From Arthrobacter sp. N199823 (GTDB taxonomy: Bacteria; Actinomycetota; Actinomycetes; Actinomycetales; Micrococcaceae), in contig NZ_PJIN01000002.1 in NCBI RefSeq assembly GCF_002929705.1, positions 124,001-188,000 on the forward strand: a stretch of 64,000 nt of DNA, given 5' to 3'. Position numbers and translations under genes: made by a program. The notes below the pieces were generated by a model. That model worked only from the letters and a program-made list of their open reading frames with translations, made no database searches and had not been told where the DNA came from. The first letter of the stretch is position 1. Every line of letters begins with the position of its first letter. Positions 48,326 to 57,847 of this stretch are shown here, piece by piece.

Positions 48326-48922
48326 ATGAGTAGCATCGCGGCCAGCGCCGACGTTTCAGAACAAGCCATTCTCGGCGAAGGCACCAAGATCTGGCACCTT
48401 GCCCAGGTACGTGAAGACGCCGTCCTTGGTGAGAACTGCATCGTTGGCCGTGGCGCCTACGTGGGCACCGGTGTCAAGATCGGTGACAACACCAAAATCC
48501 AAAACTACGCGCTGGTCTACGAGCCCGCAGTGTTGGGCAAGGGCGTGTTCATAGGCCCCGCCGTGGTCCTGACGAACGACACCTACCCCCGCTCCATCAG
48601 CCCGGACGGTTCGCTGAAGAGCGCACACGACTGGACCCCGGTGGGCGTGACCATCGAGGACGGGGCGTCGGTTGGCGCCCGGGCCGTGTGTGTAGCGCCC
48701 CTGACGATCGGCCGGTGGGCCACGATCGCCGCCGGAGCCGTGGTGACCAAGGATGTGCCCGCGTTTGCCTTGATGGCTGGCGTTCCGGCCCGCCGGCTGG
48801 GGTGGGTCGGCAAAGCCGGCATCCCGCTGAATGCTGAGGGTGGTTTTTGGGTTTGCCCGGAAACCGGGGCAAAGTATGTTGAAGATGGAAATACCCTGAA
48901 AGAGGCAGAGGAAAACTCATGA
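48326..48922 (+). CDS. Hexapeptide-repeat N-acetyltransferase (WbpD/WlbB type)
   Basis: A 198-residue left-handed beta-helix enzyme. The hexad repeats run from about residue 10 to 150 (ILGEGTKIW, AVLGENCIVGRGAYVGTG, VTIEDGASVGARAVCVAPL), with the TNDTYPRSISPDG loop typical of sugar N-acetyltransferases that act on UDP-3-amino-uronic acids. It probably acetylates the 3-amino group made by the next gene's product, using acetyl-CoA. GAGAGGA lies upstream of the ATG, and its stop overlaps the aminotransferase ATG by four bases. Confidence 0.88.
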   Translation: MSSIAASADVSEQAILGEGTKIWHLAQVREDAVLGENCIVGRGAYVGTGVKIGDNTKIQNYALVYEPAVLGKGVFIGPAVVLTNDTYPRSISPDGSLKSAHDWTPVGVTIEDGASVGARAVCVAPLTIGRWATIAAGAVVTKDVPAFALMAGVPARRLGWVGKAGIPLNAEGGFWVCPETGAKYVEDGNTLKEAEENS

Positions 48923-50010
48923 GCCAGGACTTTATTCCAGCAGCAAAACCCATCATTGGTGACGAGGAACGTGCAGCGGTCGACGCCGTCATGCTCTCAG
49001 GCATGTTGGCGCAGGGCAAGGAGGTGGCCAGTTTTGAGGGCGAGTTCTCTGAGGTCTTGTTGGATGGCCGTGCCAGCGTTGCCGTGAACTCTGGCACCTC
49101 CGGACTGCACCTGGGTCTGCTGGCCTCCGGTGTGGGTGCAGGCGACGAAGTAATCGTCCCGTCTTTCACCTTTGCGGCCACGGGCAACTCGGTGGCGCTG
49201 ACCGGCGCAACCCCGGTGTTTGCAGATATTGAGCTGGATTACTACACGCTGGATGTGGCTCATGTGGAGTCACTCATCACGGAGAACACCAAGGGCATCA
49301 TGCCTGTTCATTTGTACGGGCACCCGTTTGCTGCCGAGGCGTTTGCGGCGCTGGCCGATAAGCATGGGATCGATCTTTATGAGGATGCCGCCCAGGCCCA
49401 CGGTGCGTCCGTTAATGGCAAGAAGGTGGGCACGTTCGGCAAGTTCGGCATGTTCAGTCTCTACCCCACGAAGAACATGACTTCCGGCGAGGGCGGTATG
49501 GTCTCTACCTCGGACGCGACGGTGGAGCGCAACCTTCGCCTGCTGCGCAACCAGGGCATGGACAAGCAGTACGAGAACGAACTGGTTGGCTTCAACAACC
49601 GCATGACCGATCTGCACGCCGCCATTGGCCGCGTCCAGCTGACCAAGGTCATGGGCTGGACCAAACAGCGCCAAGACAACGCCGCATTCCTGACCGCCAA
49701 CCTTGAAGGTGTGGGAACACCTAAGGTTGCCGAGGGTGCTGAACACGTCTACCACCAGTACACCATTCGGGTTCCCCAGGGCCGCGACGAGCTGCATGCC
49801 CGCCTGCGTTCAGAATTCAACATTGGTTCCGGTGTGTACTACCCCGTGCCGAACCACCGTCTGCCCTCGTTCAACCGCGCCGAGGACCTGCCCAACACGG
49901 AGATCGCCGCTAAGGAAGTACTTTCCTTGCCGGTCCACCCGTCGCTGTCGCAGAACGACCTCGAGCGCATCGTCGCGGCCGTGAACACTATCGTGAAGGC
50001 TGGTGCCTAA
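48919..50010 (+). CDS. PLP-dependent sugar aminotransferase (DegT/DnrJ/EryC1 family, WbpE/WlbC type)
   Basis: A 363-residue enzyme that transfers an amino group to the 3-keto UDP-sugar. The internal aldimine lysine is Lys185 in LYPTKNMTSGEGG, and Asp156 in YEDAAQAHG contacts the PLP pyridine nitrogen. The N-terminal AVNSGTSGLHLGL and the FTFAATGN stretch are standard for the family. It overlaps the acetyltransferase gene by four bases, and the oxidoreductase starts two bases after it; this trio is characteristic of diacetamido-uronate synthesis. Confidence 0.92.
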   Translation: MSQDFIPAAKPIIGDEERAAVDAVMLSGMLAQGKEVASFEGEFSEVLLDGRASVAVNSGTSGLHLGLLASGVGAGDEVIVPSFTFAATGNSVALTGATPVFADIELDYYTLDVAHVESLITENTKGIMPVHLYGHPFAAEAFAALADKHGIDLYEDAAQAHGASVNGKKVGTFGKFGMFSLYPTKNMTSGEGGMVSTSDATVERNLRLLRNQGMDKQYENELVGFNNRMTDLHAAIGRVQLTKVMGWTKQRQDNAAFLTANLEGVGTPKVAEGAEHVYHQYTIRVPQGRDELHARLRSEFNIGSGVYYPVPNHRLPSFNRAEDLPNTEIAAKEVLSLPVHPSLSQNDLERIVAAVNTIVKAGA

Positions 50011-50012
50011 GC

Positions 50013-51008
50013 ATGGCTAATTTGCGAGTAGGCCTTATTGGTCTGGGCATGATGGGCCGCCACCACGCGCGGGTCATTCGTGAAGTCGAGGGCGTGGATC
50101 TCGTTGCCGTGGCCGATGCCTACGGTGACCCTCACAGTGTCGCCAAGGAATTGACTGTCCTGAGTAGCGTTGAGGAACTTATTGCTGCCGGCATCGACAT
50201 GGCCGTTGCAGCCGTGCCCACCGGCATGCACGAGGAAGTCGGGCTGGCGCTTGCTGCCGCCGGCATCCACACCCTGGTGGAGAAGCCCATTGCGGCTAGC
50301 GCACCGGCTGGCCAGCGCCTCGTGGAGGCGTTCGCGGCCAAGGGTCTGGTTGGTGCCGTCGGTCATATTGAACGGTTCAATCCCGCTCTGCAGTCGCTGC
50401 GTCAGCGGATTGCCGATGGCGAGCTCGGTGAGGTCTACCAGATCGCTACCCGTCGCCAGGGCCCGTTCCCGGCCCGCATTGCCGACGTCGGAGTGGTCAA
50501 GGATTTGGGCACGCACGACATCGACCTGACTGCCTGGCTTGCCCAGAGTCGCTTCGAGTCGATATTTGCCCAGACCACCACCCGTAGTGGGCGCCCGCAT
50601 GAGGACATGGTTGCCGCCACTGGCAAGCTCGCCAACGGCGTCATCACCAACCACCTGGTGAACTGGCTTTCCCCAATGAAGGAACGGCTGACCATTGTCA
50701 CCGGTGAAAAGGGCGCCTTTGTAGCCGACACAGTGACAGCAGACCTGACGTTCTATGAGAACGGGACCGTCGCCACTGAATGGGAGTCCATGGCCGCGTT
50801 CCGTGGCGTCTCCGAAGGCAACGTGACCCGTTTGGCCATCGCCAAGCCGGAACCGTTGCGCACCGAACACGAAGCCTTCCGCGACGCCGTTCTGGGACTG
50901 CGCAACGATGTTGTCACCATGGCTGAAGGTCAGGACACCCTGCTCGTGGCCGAAGCTGTGCTGGAATCCTCCCGCACCGGAACGAATGTGAAAATCGCAA
51001 CTCCGTGA
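50013..51008 (+). CDS. Gfo/Idh/MocA oxidoreductase (WbpB/WlbA type)
   Basis: A 331-residue NAD-dependent enzyme likely to oxidise C3 of UDP-GlcNAcA to the 3-keto sugar used by the aminotransferase. The dinucleotide fold is VGLIGLGMMGRHHARVI and the family's EKP motif is HTLVEKPIAAS near residue 92. The C-terminal domain carries VVKDLGTHDIDLTAWL, with the conserved active-site HDID. It lies two bases after the aminotransferase and overlaps the next transferase by four bases. Confidence 0.9.
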   Translation: MANLRVGLIGLGMMGRHHARVIREVEGVDLVAVADAYGDPHSVAKELTVLSSVEELIAAGIDMAVAAVPTGMHEEVGLALAAAGIHTLVEKPIAASAPAGQRLVEAFAAKGLVGAVGHIERFNPALQSLRQRIADGELGEVYQIATRRQGPFPARIADVGVVKDLGTHDIDLTAWLAQSRFESIFAQTTTRSGRPHEDMVAATGKLANGVITNHLVNWLSPMKERLTIVTGEKGAFVADTVTADLTFYENGTVATEWESMAAFRGVSEGNVTRLAIAKPEPLRTEHEAFRDAVLGLRNDVVTMAEGQDTLLVAEAVLESSRTGTNVKIATP

Positions 51009-52171
51009 CTGATGCAAAACCCAAGAAAGTAACTGTCGTCTCCCGCCTCTACGCCCCAGAGGTAGGGGCGGCAGCCTTCCGTCTTAAAGCCCTGGTTGAT
51101 GGCCTCATGGATGCTGGAGCCAAGGTCAGCGTAGTGACAACAAAGGCACCCAAAGACTCGAAGCCATTTAGGCCGAGCTATGCGATTAGTCGTTGGCCTG
51201 TTCTACGTGATGCAGGCGGCAATGTGCGTGGCTACATCCAATATTTGAGTTTTGACATCCCGATGTTTTTCCGGGTTCTCTTCGGAGCGCGACCTGACGT
51301 TTTTGTCGTCGAGCCTCCGCCAACTAGCGGATTGGCTGTCATGGTGGCGGCAAGACTGCGCCGTGTCCCATTCGTATATTTCTCCGCAGACGTTTCATCA
51401 AGTGCCGCACGGGGGATAGGCGTCAACAATGCCGTGGTTGCCGCTGTGACGATACTGGAACGCTCCATTCTCACATCAGCGGCGACTGTACTAGCCGTTT
51501 CTGCGGGGGTGGAAACGGAAATTGCAGAACTCACCAGAGATCAGGCCCACGTGGTCAATGTGGGCACCGGTGTTGACACGACTGCCTTTTCCCCTGTTGG
51601 TTTGGTGAAAGAGATCGGCAAGCGATTTTTTGTCTATGCCGGAACCATGTCGGAGATCCAGGGAGCAGGTGTATTCGTCGACGCGTTCATGACGATTGCG
51701 GACGATTACCCTGACGTTCAGCTGGTGATGTTTGGACAGGGAGTGGAATTGGCTGAGCTCAAGGCCAGATCCGCAGACTGTGGATCTCAGGTCCAATTCT
51801 TCGCACCCAAAGAAGGCACAGAGATTGCCCAATGGCACCGTGGTGCAGTGGCAAATCTTGCCTCTGTGCGACCGGGAAAGGGCTACGATTTTGCCTTCGC
51901 AACAAAGGCCCTGGCAGGCCTTTCGGCCGGTGCGCCAGTAATCTACTCTGGTGTCGGCCCTATGCATGATCTTGTCACGGAGCATGACTTGGGAATCGCC
52001 TGCGCTTGGGATCCTGATGCTGTAGCTGCCGCAATGAGAACCATGCTCGAAAATTCCGTCGACTCGAAACGGCGACGAGAACTGTCACAATGGGTGAGCG
52101 AAAATTACTCTTTGGAAGCTGTAGGTGCGACAGGCGCCGAGGCGGTATTAAACGCGGCTTTGGGTCGTTGA
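51005..52171 (+). CDS. Glycosyltransferase, GT4/WbuB-like
   Basis: A 388-residue GT-B transferase. It opens with VTVVSRLYAPEVGAAAFRLKAL, typical of WbuB-like enzymes, and contains VVEPPPTSGLAVM followed by VYFSADVSS. The donor-binding domain has FVYAGTMSEIQGAGVFVDAF and KALAGLSAGAPVIY. The start is GTG overlapping the previous stop. The gene looks slightly richer in A and T than its neighbours, a possible sign of separate origin. The sugar transferred is unknown; the diacetamido-uronic acid is one candidate because of the tight coupling. Confidence 0.83.
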   Translation: MTDAKPKKVTVVSRLYAPEVGAAAFRLKALVDGLMDAGAKVSVVTTKAPKDSKPFRPSYAISRWPVLRDAGGNVRGYIQYLSFDIPMFFRVLFGARPDVFVVEPPPTSGLAVMVAARLRRVPFVYFSADVSSSAARGIGVNNAVVAAVTILERSILTSAATVLAVSAGVETEIAELTRDQAHVVNVGTGVDTTAFSPVGLVKEIGKRFFVYAGTMSEIQGAGVFVDAFMTIADDYPDVQLVMFGQGVELAELKARSADCGSQVQFFAPKEGTEIAQWHRGAVANLASVRPGKGYDFAFATKALAGLSAGAPVIYSGVGPMHDLVTEHDLGIACAWDPDAVAAAMRTMLENSVDSKRRRELSQWVSENYSLEAVGATGAEAVLNAALGR

Positions 52172-52175
52172 GAGC

Positions 52176-53510
52176 ATGAATAAGGAGGTGACTTCAGAAT
52201 CAGGCCTCAAAACACGACTTACAGGCAAAGTGAAGGGCATATTTGCTAGTCAGTTCATTCGACATGTGCTGACGCTATTGACTGGCACTGTCTTGGCGCA
52301 AATCCTCATGCTCCTGCTGACACCTGTGCTGTCCAGGCTGTATTCGCCGGAGGCCTACGGCCTGTTTTCGCTGTATTCTTCTATCGTTGCAACTGTGACA
52401 GTAGTTGCTGCACTGCGCTATGACATGGCGATCATGCTGCCCAAGAAGGACGCCGATGCAAAGGTGCTCAAGAAGGGCGTCACACGGCTTATTCTGCTTG
52501 TCAGCATCACAGCCACGTTGGTGTGCGGGATCGGGGCCCCGCTCATTGCTGATGTGATGGGCAAACCGGAACTGGCTCCGTGGCTGTGGCTTGTTGGCTT
52601 GAGCGTTTTCACACTCGCTGAGATTTCCGCCTTGACCTACTGGCTCAACCGCAGAAGCGACTACAAAGCCATCGGAATCAACCGCGTGTTGCAAAGCGGT
52701 GGAACAGCAGTTGCCCAGCTGGGATTGGCGCTGGGCAAGTTGGGTGGCGTTGGCGGCCTAATTGTGGGAACACTGCTGGGCCAGAGTGCAGCACTGCTGA
52801 CGCTGCGGTATAAGGGACGCAACGTTCGTGAGGGCCTTGATGAGTCAGAGGCGAGCATTCGCGGCTTGTTTGGCCGGTACCGCCGCATGCCGTTGCTCAA
52901 CGGGCCCAATGCACTTCTGGACGCTGTGCGCACCAACGGCATCAATATACTCATTGGGATCATGTATTCCGGCCCCCTGCTGGGCCAGTTCTACATGGCC
53001 TGGAAGCTCTTGGAAGTTCCCTTGGGCCTGATCAATGGTGCACTGTCGCAGGTATTTTTCCAGCGGCTGGCTGTCATGGAGCGGGGTTCGATGTTCGCCT
53101 TCGCGAAATCTTCGGTGTTCCGCTCGGCCATATTGGGTGTGGTCCCCTTCGGACTCATTTATTGGCTGTCGCCCTGGGCGTTCCCTGTGGTTCTAGGCGC
53201 GGAGTGGGCGGATGCCGGACTCATTGCCCGTGCCTTGGTTCCCTGGCTCTTCATGAGCCTGATCACCTCACCGATTTCAACGATCTTTGTGGTCACCGAA
53301 ACACAACACCTCATGCTGGCCCATGCCATTGTTTACACAGCAGTGCCGCTCTCGCTGCTGTATTTCCTGCACGGGGACATCGTGGCGAACCTGACCATCG
53401 TTGCCTTAGCGATGGCTGGCATTCTTGTGGTCTTCACCGGTTTGGCATTGTGGGTGGGACACAGATTTGATCATGAAAAAGACCCTGAGAACACACCATT
53501 GGTTGTGTAG
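52176..53510 (+). CDS. Polysaccharide flippase, Wzx-like
   Basis: A 444-residue membrane protein with about 12 spans, of the oligosaccharide flippase (MOP) family, which turns lipid-linked repeat units across the membrane. LTGTVLAQILMLLLTPVLSRLYSPEAYG covers the first span and its loop (the Leu-Thr-Pro-x-Leu-Ser-Arg-Leu-Tyr-x-Pro motif is diagnostic). ATG 52176 is the only start that fits, though a perfect AAGGAGGTGA sits inside the gene at 52182-52191. No Wzy polymerase was firmly identified nearby. Confidence 0.85.
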   Translation: MNKEVTSESGLKTRLTGKVKGIFASQFIRHVLTLLTGTVLAQILMLLLTPVLSRLYSPEAYGLFSLYSSIVATVTVVAALRYDMAIMLPKKDADAKVLKKGVTRLILLVSITATLVCGIGAPLIADVMGKPELAPWLWLVGLSVFTLAEISALTYWLNRRSDYKAIGINRVLQSGGTAVAQLGLALGKLGGVGGLIVGTLLGQSAALLTLRYKGRNVREGLDESEASIRGLFGRYRRMPLLNGPNALLDAVRTNGINILIGIMYSGPLLGQFYMAWKLLEVPLGLINGALSQVFFQRLAVMERGSMFAFAKSSVFRSAILGVVPFGLIYWLSPWAFPVVLGAEWADAGLIARALVPWLFMSLITSPISTIFVVTETQHLMLAHAIVYTAVPLSLLYFLHGDIVANLTIVALAMAGILVVFTGLALWVGHRFDHEKDPENTPLVV

Positions 53511-53589
53511 CACTCCGAGCTTGACATGAAATGACTTGCAACTGCGCGGTAAACCGCTGGAACCTCAATACTAGAAAGCCCCCAAAACC

Positions 53590-54672
53590 ATGGCCCGTAT
53601 GATTTACCACGTTCCCTACCCACTGAACCCGGAGGGCAAGTCAGGCAGTGCCCTGCGCCCCATGCGCATGTTGGAGGCGTTCAGGGAGGTCGGCTACGAG
53701 GTGGAGCTCGTCTCGGGGGAGTCCAAGCAACGCCGTGGCCTGATCAAGGCACTCAAGGCGCGCATTGCACACGGGGAGAGGTTTGACTTTGTTTATTCCG
53801 AGAGTCACACCATGCCCACGGCCCTGACCGATCCTGACCATCTTCCCCGCCATCCTTTGATGGATGTCGCATTCCTGCGATTTTGCCGGCGGAACGGCAT
53901 CAAGGTGGGCCTGTTCTACCGTGACATCTACTGGCGCTTCCCTGACTACAAAAAAGGGCTCAACCCGCTTGTCCACACCGGCACAAGGTTGCTCTACAAT
54001 TTTGATCTCCTTGCGTATAAGTTTGCTGTTGACAAGCTGTACCTGCCGTCCATGGGGATGGGAAAATTCGTGCCACATTTCCCGGCTAAAAAGCACGAGG
54101 CACTTCCGCCAGGCGGCGAAATCAATGATGCAGGCCACCCCGGTGACAACAGCGTCCGCTTGTTTTATGTAGGTGGCCTGGGTAGCTACTACAACTTGCA
54201 TGATTGTGTGCGCGCCGTGGCCGCCTCCAAGAATGCCTTCCTTACCATTTGCACCAGGGAAGACGAATGGCGGCAGGTTCAGGCAGGCTATGAGCCCCTG
54301 ATAAATGACCGCATTGAGATTGTGCACAAGCATGGATCAGATCTGGTGCCCTACTATGCGACGTCTGACATCTGCATGCTGTTCATTGAACCCAGCATCT
54401 ACCGGTCCTTTGCTGCCCCCATTAAGTTCGCTGAATACATTGGCTTCGGCAAGCCGGTCATTGTCAATGAAGGGACCAACGTCGCAGAATTCGTGAAAGC
54501 GAATGGCAACGGGTGGGCCATTCCCTTCGATCAGGAGGCGCTCACCACGCTGTTGGATGACCTTGCGGAGAACCCGGAGAAGATCGCGCATGTCACAGAC
54601 ACTGCCCTTCGCATCCGGGCGGACAACACCTGGGCTGCCCGTGCGCGACAAGTCGCCCGTCAGCTGACATGA
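53590..54672 (+). CDS. Glycosyltransferase, GT-B fold
   Basis: A 360-residue putative transferase. The N-terminus, MARMIYHVPYPLNPEGKSGSA, is followed by LRPMRMLEAFREVGYEVELV, typical of GT4-like proteins. The C-terminal half shows RLFYVGGLGSYYNLHDCV and SFAAPIKFAEYIGFGKPVIV, where the P-x-K-x-x-E-Y-I-x-x-G pattern is the nucleotide-sugar site. It lies 79 bases after the flippase gene, and a small GCGGT/ACCGC hairpin sits in that gap. The transferred sugar is unknown. Confidence 0.8.
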   Translation: MARMIYHVPYPLNPEGKSGSALRPMRMLEAFREVGYEVELVSGESKQRRGLIKALKARIAHGERFDFVYSESHTMPTALTDPDHLPRHPLMDVAFLRFCRRNGIKVGLFYRDIYWRFPDYKKGLNPLVHTGTRLLYNFDLLAYKFAVDKLYLPSMGMGKFVPHFPAKKHEALPPGGEINDAGHPGDNSVRLFYVGGLGSYYNLHDCVRAVAASKNAFLTICTREDEWRQVQAGYEPLINDRIEIVHKHGSDLVPYYATSDICMLFIEPSIYRSFAAPIKFAEYIGFGKPVIVNEGTNVAEFVKANGNGWAIPFDQEALTTLLDDLAENPEKIAHVTDTALRIRADNTWAARARQVARQLT

Positions 54673-54685
54673 TCCACGGAAAACC

Positions 54686-56242
54686 ATGGGTAAAAACCCT
54701 GAAGTCCTCACCCGGCAGCACGAAGCCGTGAACCGCCGAGGCAAGGTGATGCCGCCCGTGAATGGGATGGCCTTTGTCATAGCTGGACTTGCCGCAACGG
54801 CCTTCCTGACCCGACTCGTACCTCTTTTAGAGTCGGGAACATTGGGAGGCTTCAGAGGATATGACGATGCGGTCCACTATGCCGCGGGTGTGCACCTGCT
54901 TGCCGGATCCATTCCGTATCAGGATTTTGTTTTGGTTCACCCCCCCGGGATTGCCGTGTTGATGACACCGTTTGCCGCGCTTGGATGGCTGGTCTCGGAC
55001 ACTGTTGGAATCGGGTCGGCCCGGGTGTTCTTTGCATTGCTTGGGGCGCTGAACACGGTAATGATAGGCCTGTTGCTGAAGAAGTGGGGCCACGCTGCTG
55101 TTGTAGCGGGCGCTGGACTCTACGCTGTTTCCACGGCGGCCACGATCGCCGAGCGTTCGGTGATGCTTTCGCCGCTGCTCACCACCTGCACGCTGCTCGC
55201 CCTGGTGGCACTTCGGAGCGACAGCCGGCTGCACCCGAGACGCGCAGTGACAGTGGCTGGCGCTGTTTTGGGTCTTGCCTTGTGCTTCAAGCTGTGGGCC
55301 GTCATCCCCATCCTTGTGCTCTGTCTGATGGTCGCCGCAAGATTCGGGACAAGGCTGCTCCTGCGATTTGTGGTGGCAGGGGCAGCGGCATGCACAGTTG
55401 TCATGGGTCCGTTCTTTCTGGCCTCGCCGAGGGCAATGTTCAAGGATGTGATTTTGGCCCAGTTGGCGCGCACCGATGGCGCAATGAAAGATTTGTCCTA
55501 TCGGCTTGGAGACTTTGTGGGCATCTCGCTGCCCCAGAACGCCCTCACGGCCGTGGCAGCGGTGGGGGCCCTTGCAATCTTAGTTTCGGCACTCATGGGA
55601 CTTGCGCAGGGATTCAAGCCGGGATTTTGGGCTGATGAATTCTGGTGGGCTGCTGTCGCAGGCGCAACCGCCGCCGTCCTGCTGATGTCCATGAGTTTTT
55701 TTGACCACTACCCCAATTTCACGATCGCCTACATCGCTCTTTGTCTGGGTGTCGTGGTGGGTTTGGCGACCAGGGCCGTCTCCCGGCGTCGCAAGCTGCT
55801 GCCTCAGGCAGTGGCTTCCGCCATGGTGGTGGGGTTGCTGGTTCCCATCGGTATCCATGGATTTGAGCTTAATCCCAAGCCGCTGCCGGGCGTCAATGAA
55901 ACGAAACTGGCTCGCGAAGTTTCAGAGTACGACTGTGTCTTCACCGCGTACGCATACCTTGGCGTCATCAGTAACTCCATGTCCAGCTCCATGCACCACG
56001 GCTGCAGTTCCATTGTTGACGTTTACGGGACGCGAATGGTTGAGGCGCTGCCACCCGATGAGCCATGGCTACCGAAGCCGTCCGAATTGCTTCAGGTGGA
56101 GCAGCTTAGGAATGCCCAAGCCGCCGTTGTTGGCAAATCGCTGGCCTACTACGGGCTCGCCCCCATGGCAATTGAGGAACTGACCCGAAATTTTGTGTTG
56201 AAGAGTGGGCAGGGCAACTTTCAGGTCTGGGTCCGGCGCTAG
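54686..56242 (+). CDS. GT-C-like integral membrane glycosyltransferase
   Basis: A 518-residue protein with about 10-12 spans. The first extracytoplasmic loop has GYDDAVHYAAGVHLLAGSIP followed by YQDFVLVHPPG; the acidic Asp-Asp pair and the HPPG turn are hallmarks of GT-C enzymes that use polyprenyl-phosphate sugars. The last 120 residues are outside the membrane. It could act with the GT2/DUF2304 pair at 57484-58513, which should make the lipid-linked donor. A Wzy-like polymerase role is the alternative. Start at ATG 54686 is plausible but ATG 54749 would also precede the first span. Confidence 0.72.
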   Translation: MGKNPEVLTRQHEAVNRRGKVMPPVNGMAFVIAGLAATAFLTRLVPLLESGTLGGFRGYDDAVHYAAGVHLLAGSIPYQDFVLVHPPGIAVLMTPFAALGWLVSDTVGIGSARVFFALLGALNTVMIGLLLKKWGHAAVVAGAGLYAVSTAATIAERSVMLSPLLTTCTLLALVALRSDSRLHPRRAVTVAGAVLGLALCFKLWAVIPILVLCLMVAARFGTRLLLRFVVAGAAACTVVMGPFFLASPRAMFKDVILAQLARTDGAMKDLSYRLGDFVGISLPQNALTAVAAVGALAILVSALMGLAQGFKPGFWADEFWWAAVAGATAAVLLMSMSFFDHYPNFTIAYIALCLGVVVGLATRAVSRRRKLLPQAVASAMVVGLLVPIGIHGFELNPKPLPGVNETKLAREVSEYDCVFTAYAYLGVISNSMSSSMHHGCSSIVDVYGTRMVEALPPDEPWLPKPSELLQVEQLRNAQAAVVGKSLAYYGLAPMAIEELTRNFVLKSGQGNFQVWVRR

Positions 56243-56352
56243 CCGGGCCGGGAGTTCCAGACGTGGTTGTGGGATAGCATAATTGCAGGAGTATCCTCCG
56301 TGCTTGCATCGGACCGGGTCTCAACCAAACCCGTAGATCGCGTCAAGGAATC

Positions 56353-57396
56353 ATGCCAGCACGTCAACGAATCGAATACTTCGATGTCCTTCGGGCCATC
56401 GCCATTGTGGCGGTTGTGGTCCTCCATACCGCAGCGTCAAGGTGGTACTCGCTGCCGTCGTCGTCGACGTCGTGGCAGGCGCTGAACATTTACGACAGTA
56501 TCGTTCGTTTTTGTGTTCCCATCTTTTTCATGATCAGTGGAGCCTTGTTTTTGCGTCCCGAGCAAAACATCACTATTCGTTCCATGATGCGCAAGAGCAT
56601 TCCCCGCCTGCTGCTGGCTTTTGGGGTATGGTCCATTTTCTATGTTGCATGGCGGGGATTCGGGCCGACCGGCTTCGGAAGCCCCAAGGATGCGGTTGCC
56701 CAGTTGGTGCTGGGCTACTACCACCTGTGGTTCATTTATGCGTTGATTGGGCTGTATCTGGTGACGCCTCTCCTGAGGAAGATTGTTGCCGACCGCGCTA
56801 TGGCTTGGTATTTTGTGGCGCTGGCTGCGGTGTTTGCCTCATTCCTGCCCATGCTGGTGGAAGTTCCCGTCCTTGGCCCGGTTGTGGCTGCCGCCCTTGA
56901 TAAGGCCCAGTTGCACCTTGTTCTTGGCTACTCCATGTTCTTCGTCCTGGGACACCTCCTGAACACCGTGGCGTTGTCGCGGGCTGCGTTGCGCTGGTGC
57001 CTGCTCGGCGGCCTCGCCGGGATTGCCATCACGGCCCTTGGCACATTTTGGCTGTCGAGTGTCCAAGGCAAGAACACGGTGTTTTTTTATCAATACCTCA
57101 CACCGAACGTGGTGATCGTGGCAGTTGCGGTCTTCTGTGCTGCTAAGTACTGGGGCGAGCGGTACTCGATGTCTGCCAGGTGGCGCAGAGTCATTGGCCC
57201 AATTTCTGCGTACTCATTCGGCATCTATATGGTGCATCCATTCTTCCAGGAGCTTCTGGCAGGCTATGGAATCAACTCCGCTCTGCTACACCCGGTGTTC
57301 TCGGTGCCCATGGTAGCCGTGGCAATATTGATCCCCAGCTTCCTGGCCGCAGCTGTTGTCAGGCGCATTCCTAAAGTTGGCGCCTACATAGCGTAG
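56353..57396 (+). CDS. Membrane acyltransferase, acyltransferase-3 family
   Basis: A 347-residue protein with about ten spans, probably O-acetylating the surface glycan. The first span follows RIEYFDVLRAIAIVAVVVLH, containing the family's D-x-L-R-A-I-A-I start and the essential His. PIFFMISGALFL and SIPRLLLAFGVW follow as in WecH/OafA-like proteins. No SGNH domain is attached. It lies 110 bases after the GT-C-like gene; CATAAT at 56278-56283 is a possible -10. It may replace the broken acyltransferase at 43270. Confidence 0.86.
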   Translation: MPARQRIEYFDVLRAIAIVAVVVLHTAASRWYSLPSSSTSWQALNIYDSIVRFCVPIFFMISGALFLRPEQNITIRSMMRKSIPRLLLAFGVWSIFYVAWRGFGPTGFGSPKDAVAQLVLGYYHLWFIYALIGLYLVTPLLRKIVADRAMAWYFVALAAVFASFLPMLVEVPVLGPVVAAALDKAQLHLVLGYSMFFVLGHLLNTVALSRAALRWCLLGGLAGIAITALGTFWLSSVQGKNTVFFYQYLTPNVVIVAVAVFCAAKYWGERYSMSARWRRVIGPISAYSFGIYMVHPFFQELLAGYGINSALLHPVFSVPMVAVAILIPSFLAAAVVRRIPKVGAYIA

Positions 57397-57422
57397 TGAC
57401 ACGGCTGGGCGGAACATCAGAG

Positions 57423-57467
57423 AGAGGCCAAAGGCCCACTCCCTGACAGGAGCGGGCCTTTGGCTCT
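57423..57467. terminator. Bidirectional terminator between convergent genes
   Basis: Fifteen-base arms at 57428-57442 and 57449-57463 pair with one mismatch around a six-base loop. AGAG (57423-57426) and CTCT (57464-57467) extend the stem past one bulged base. It lies between the acyltransferase stop (57396) and the DUF2304 stop (57484) and can serve both. No strong T-run is present. Confidence 0.8.
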
Positions 57468-57483
57468 AGAAGTGAATTCCTGC

Positions 57484-57843
57484 CTAGTGCTGGTCCTTGT
57501 CCACGAGCCAGGGCTTCTCAGCTTCCTCAATGGCGATGCGCCTAGACAGCTTCGTGAGCGAATTTTCAAGGTGCCGGAACCGCTGGTACGTCGTGGCCAT
57601 GAAGACCAGTACGCTGACCACCAGCGCGTAGAGGACTAAATCGGTTCCACGCCCAATGCCTAGCAGCTGTGCCAGCCTGGTCAGAATGGTTGGGAAGAAT
57701 ACCGAGAACGCCGCGATGAGGGCAAAGAGGACAAGCATCATGCGCCGAATGGCCAGATGGCGGGCATTGGAGCCGCCGCGCATGAGCGCCAAGGACACAA
57801 TGATGACGGCGAGGACTAGGACAATTTGAACAATGATCTGCAT
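57484..57843 (-). CDS. DUF2304 membrane protein
   Basis: A 119-residue protein with three spans (about 3-19, 33-55 and 65-85) and a helical C-terminus that ends in a charged segment. DUF2304 proteins are regularly found beside DPM1/GtrB-like GT2 enzymes and may anchor or assist them; the role is not established. The start was taken at ATG 57843 (MQIIVQIVLVLAV), four bases after the GT2 stop. A longer frame to 57948 lies inside the GT2 gene and is rejected. Confidence 0.85.
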   Translation of the reverse strand: MQIIVQIVLVLAVIIVSLALMRGGSNARHLAIRRMMLVLFALIAAFSVFFPTILTRLAQLLGIGRGTDLVLYALVVSVLVFMATTYQRFRHLENSLTKLSRRIAIEEAEKPWLVDKDQH

Positions 57844-57847
57844 GGTT

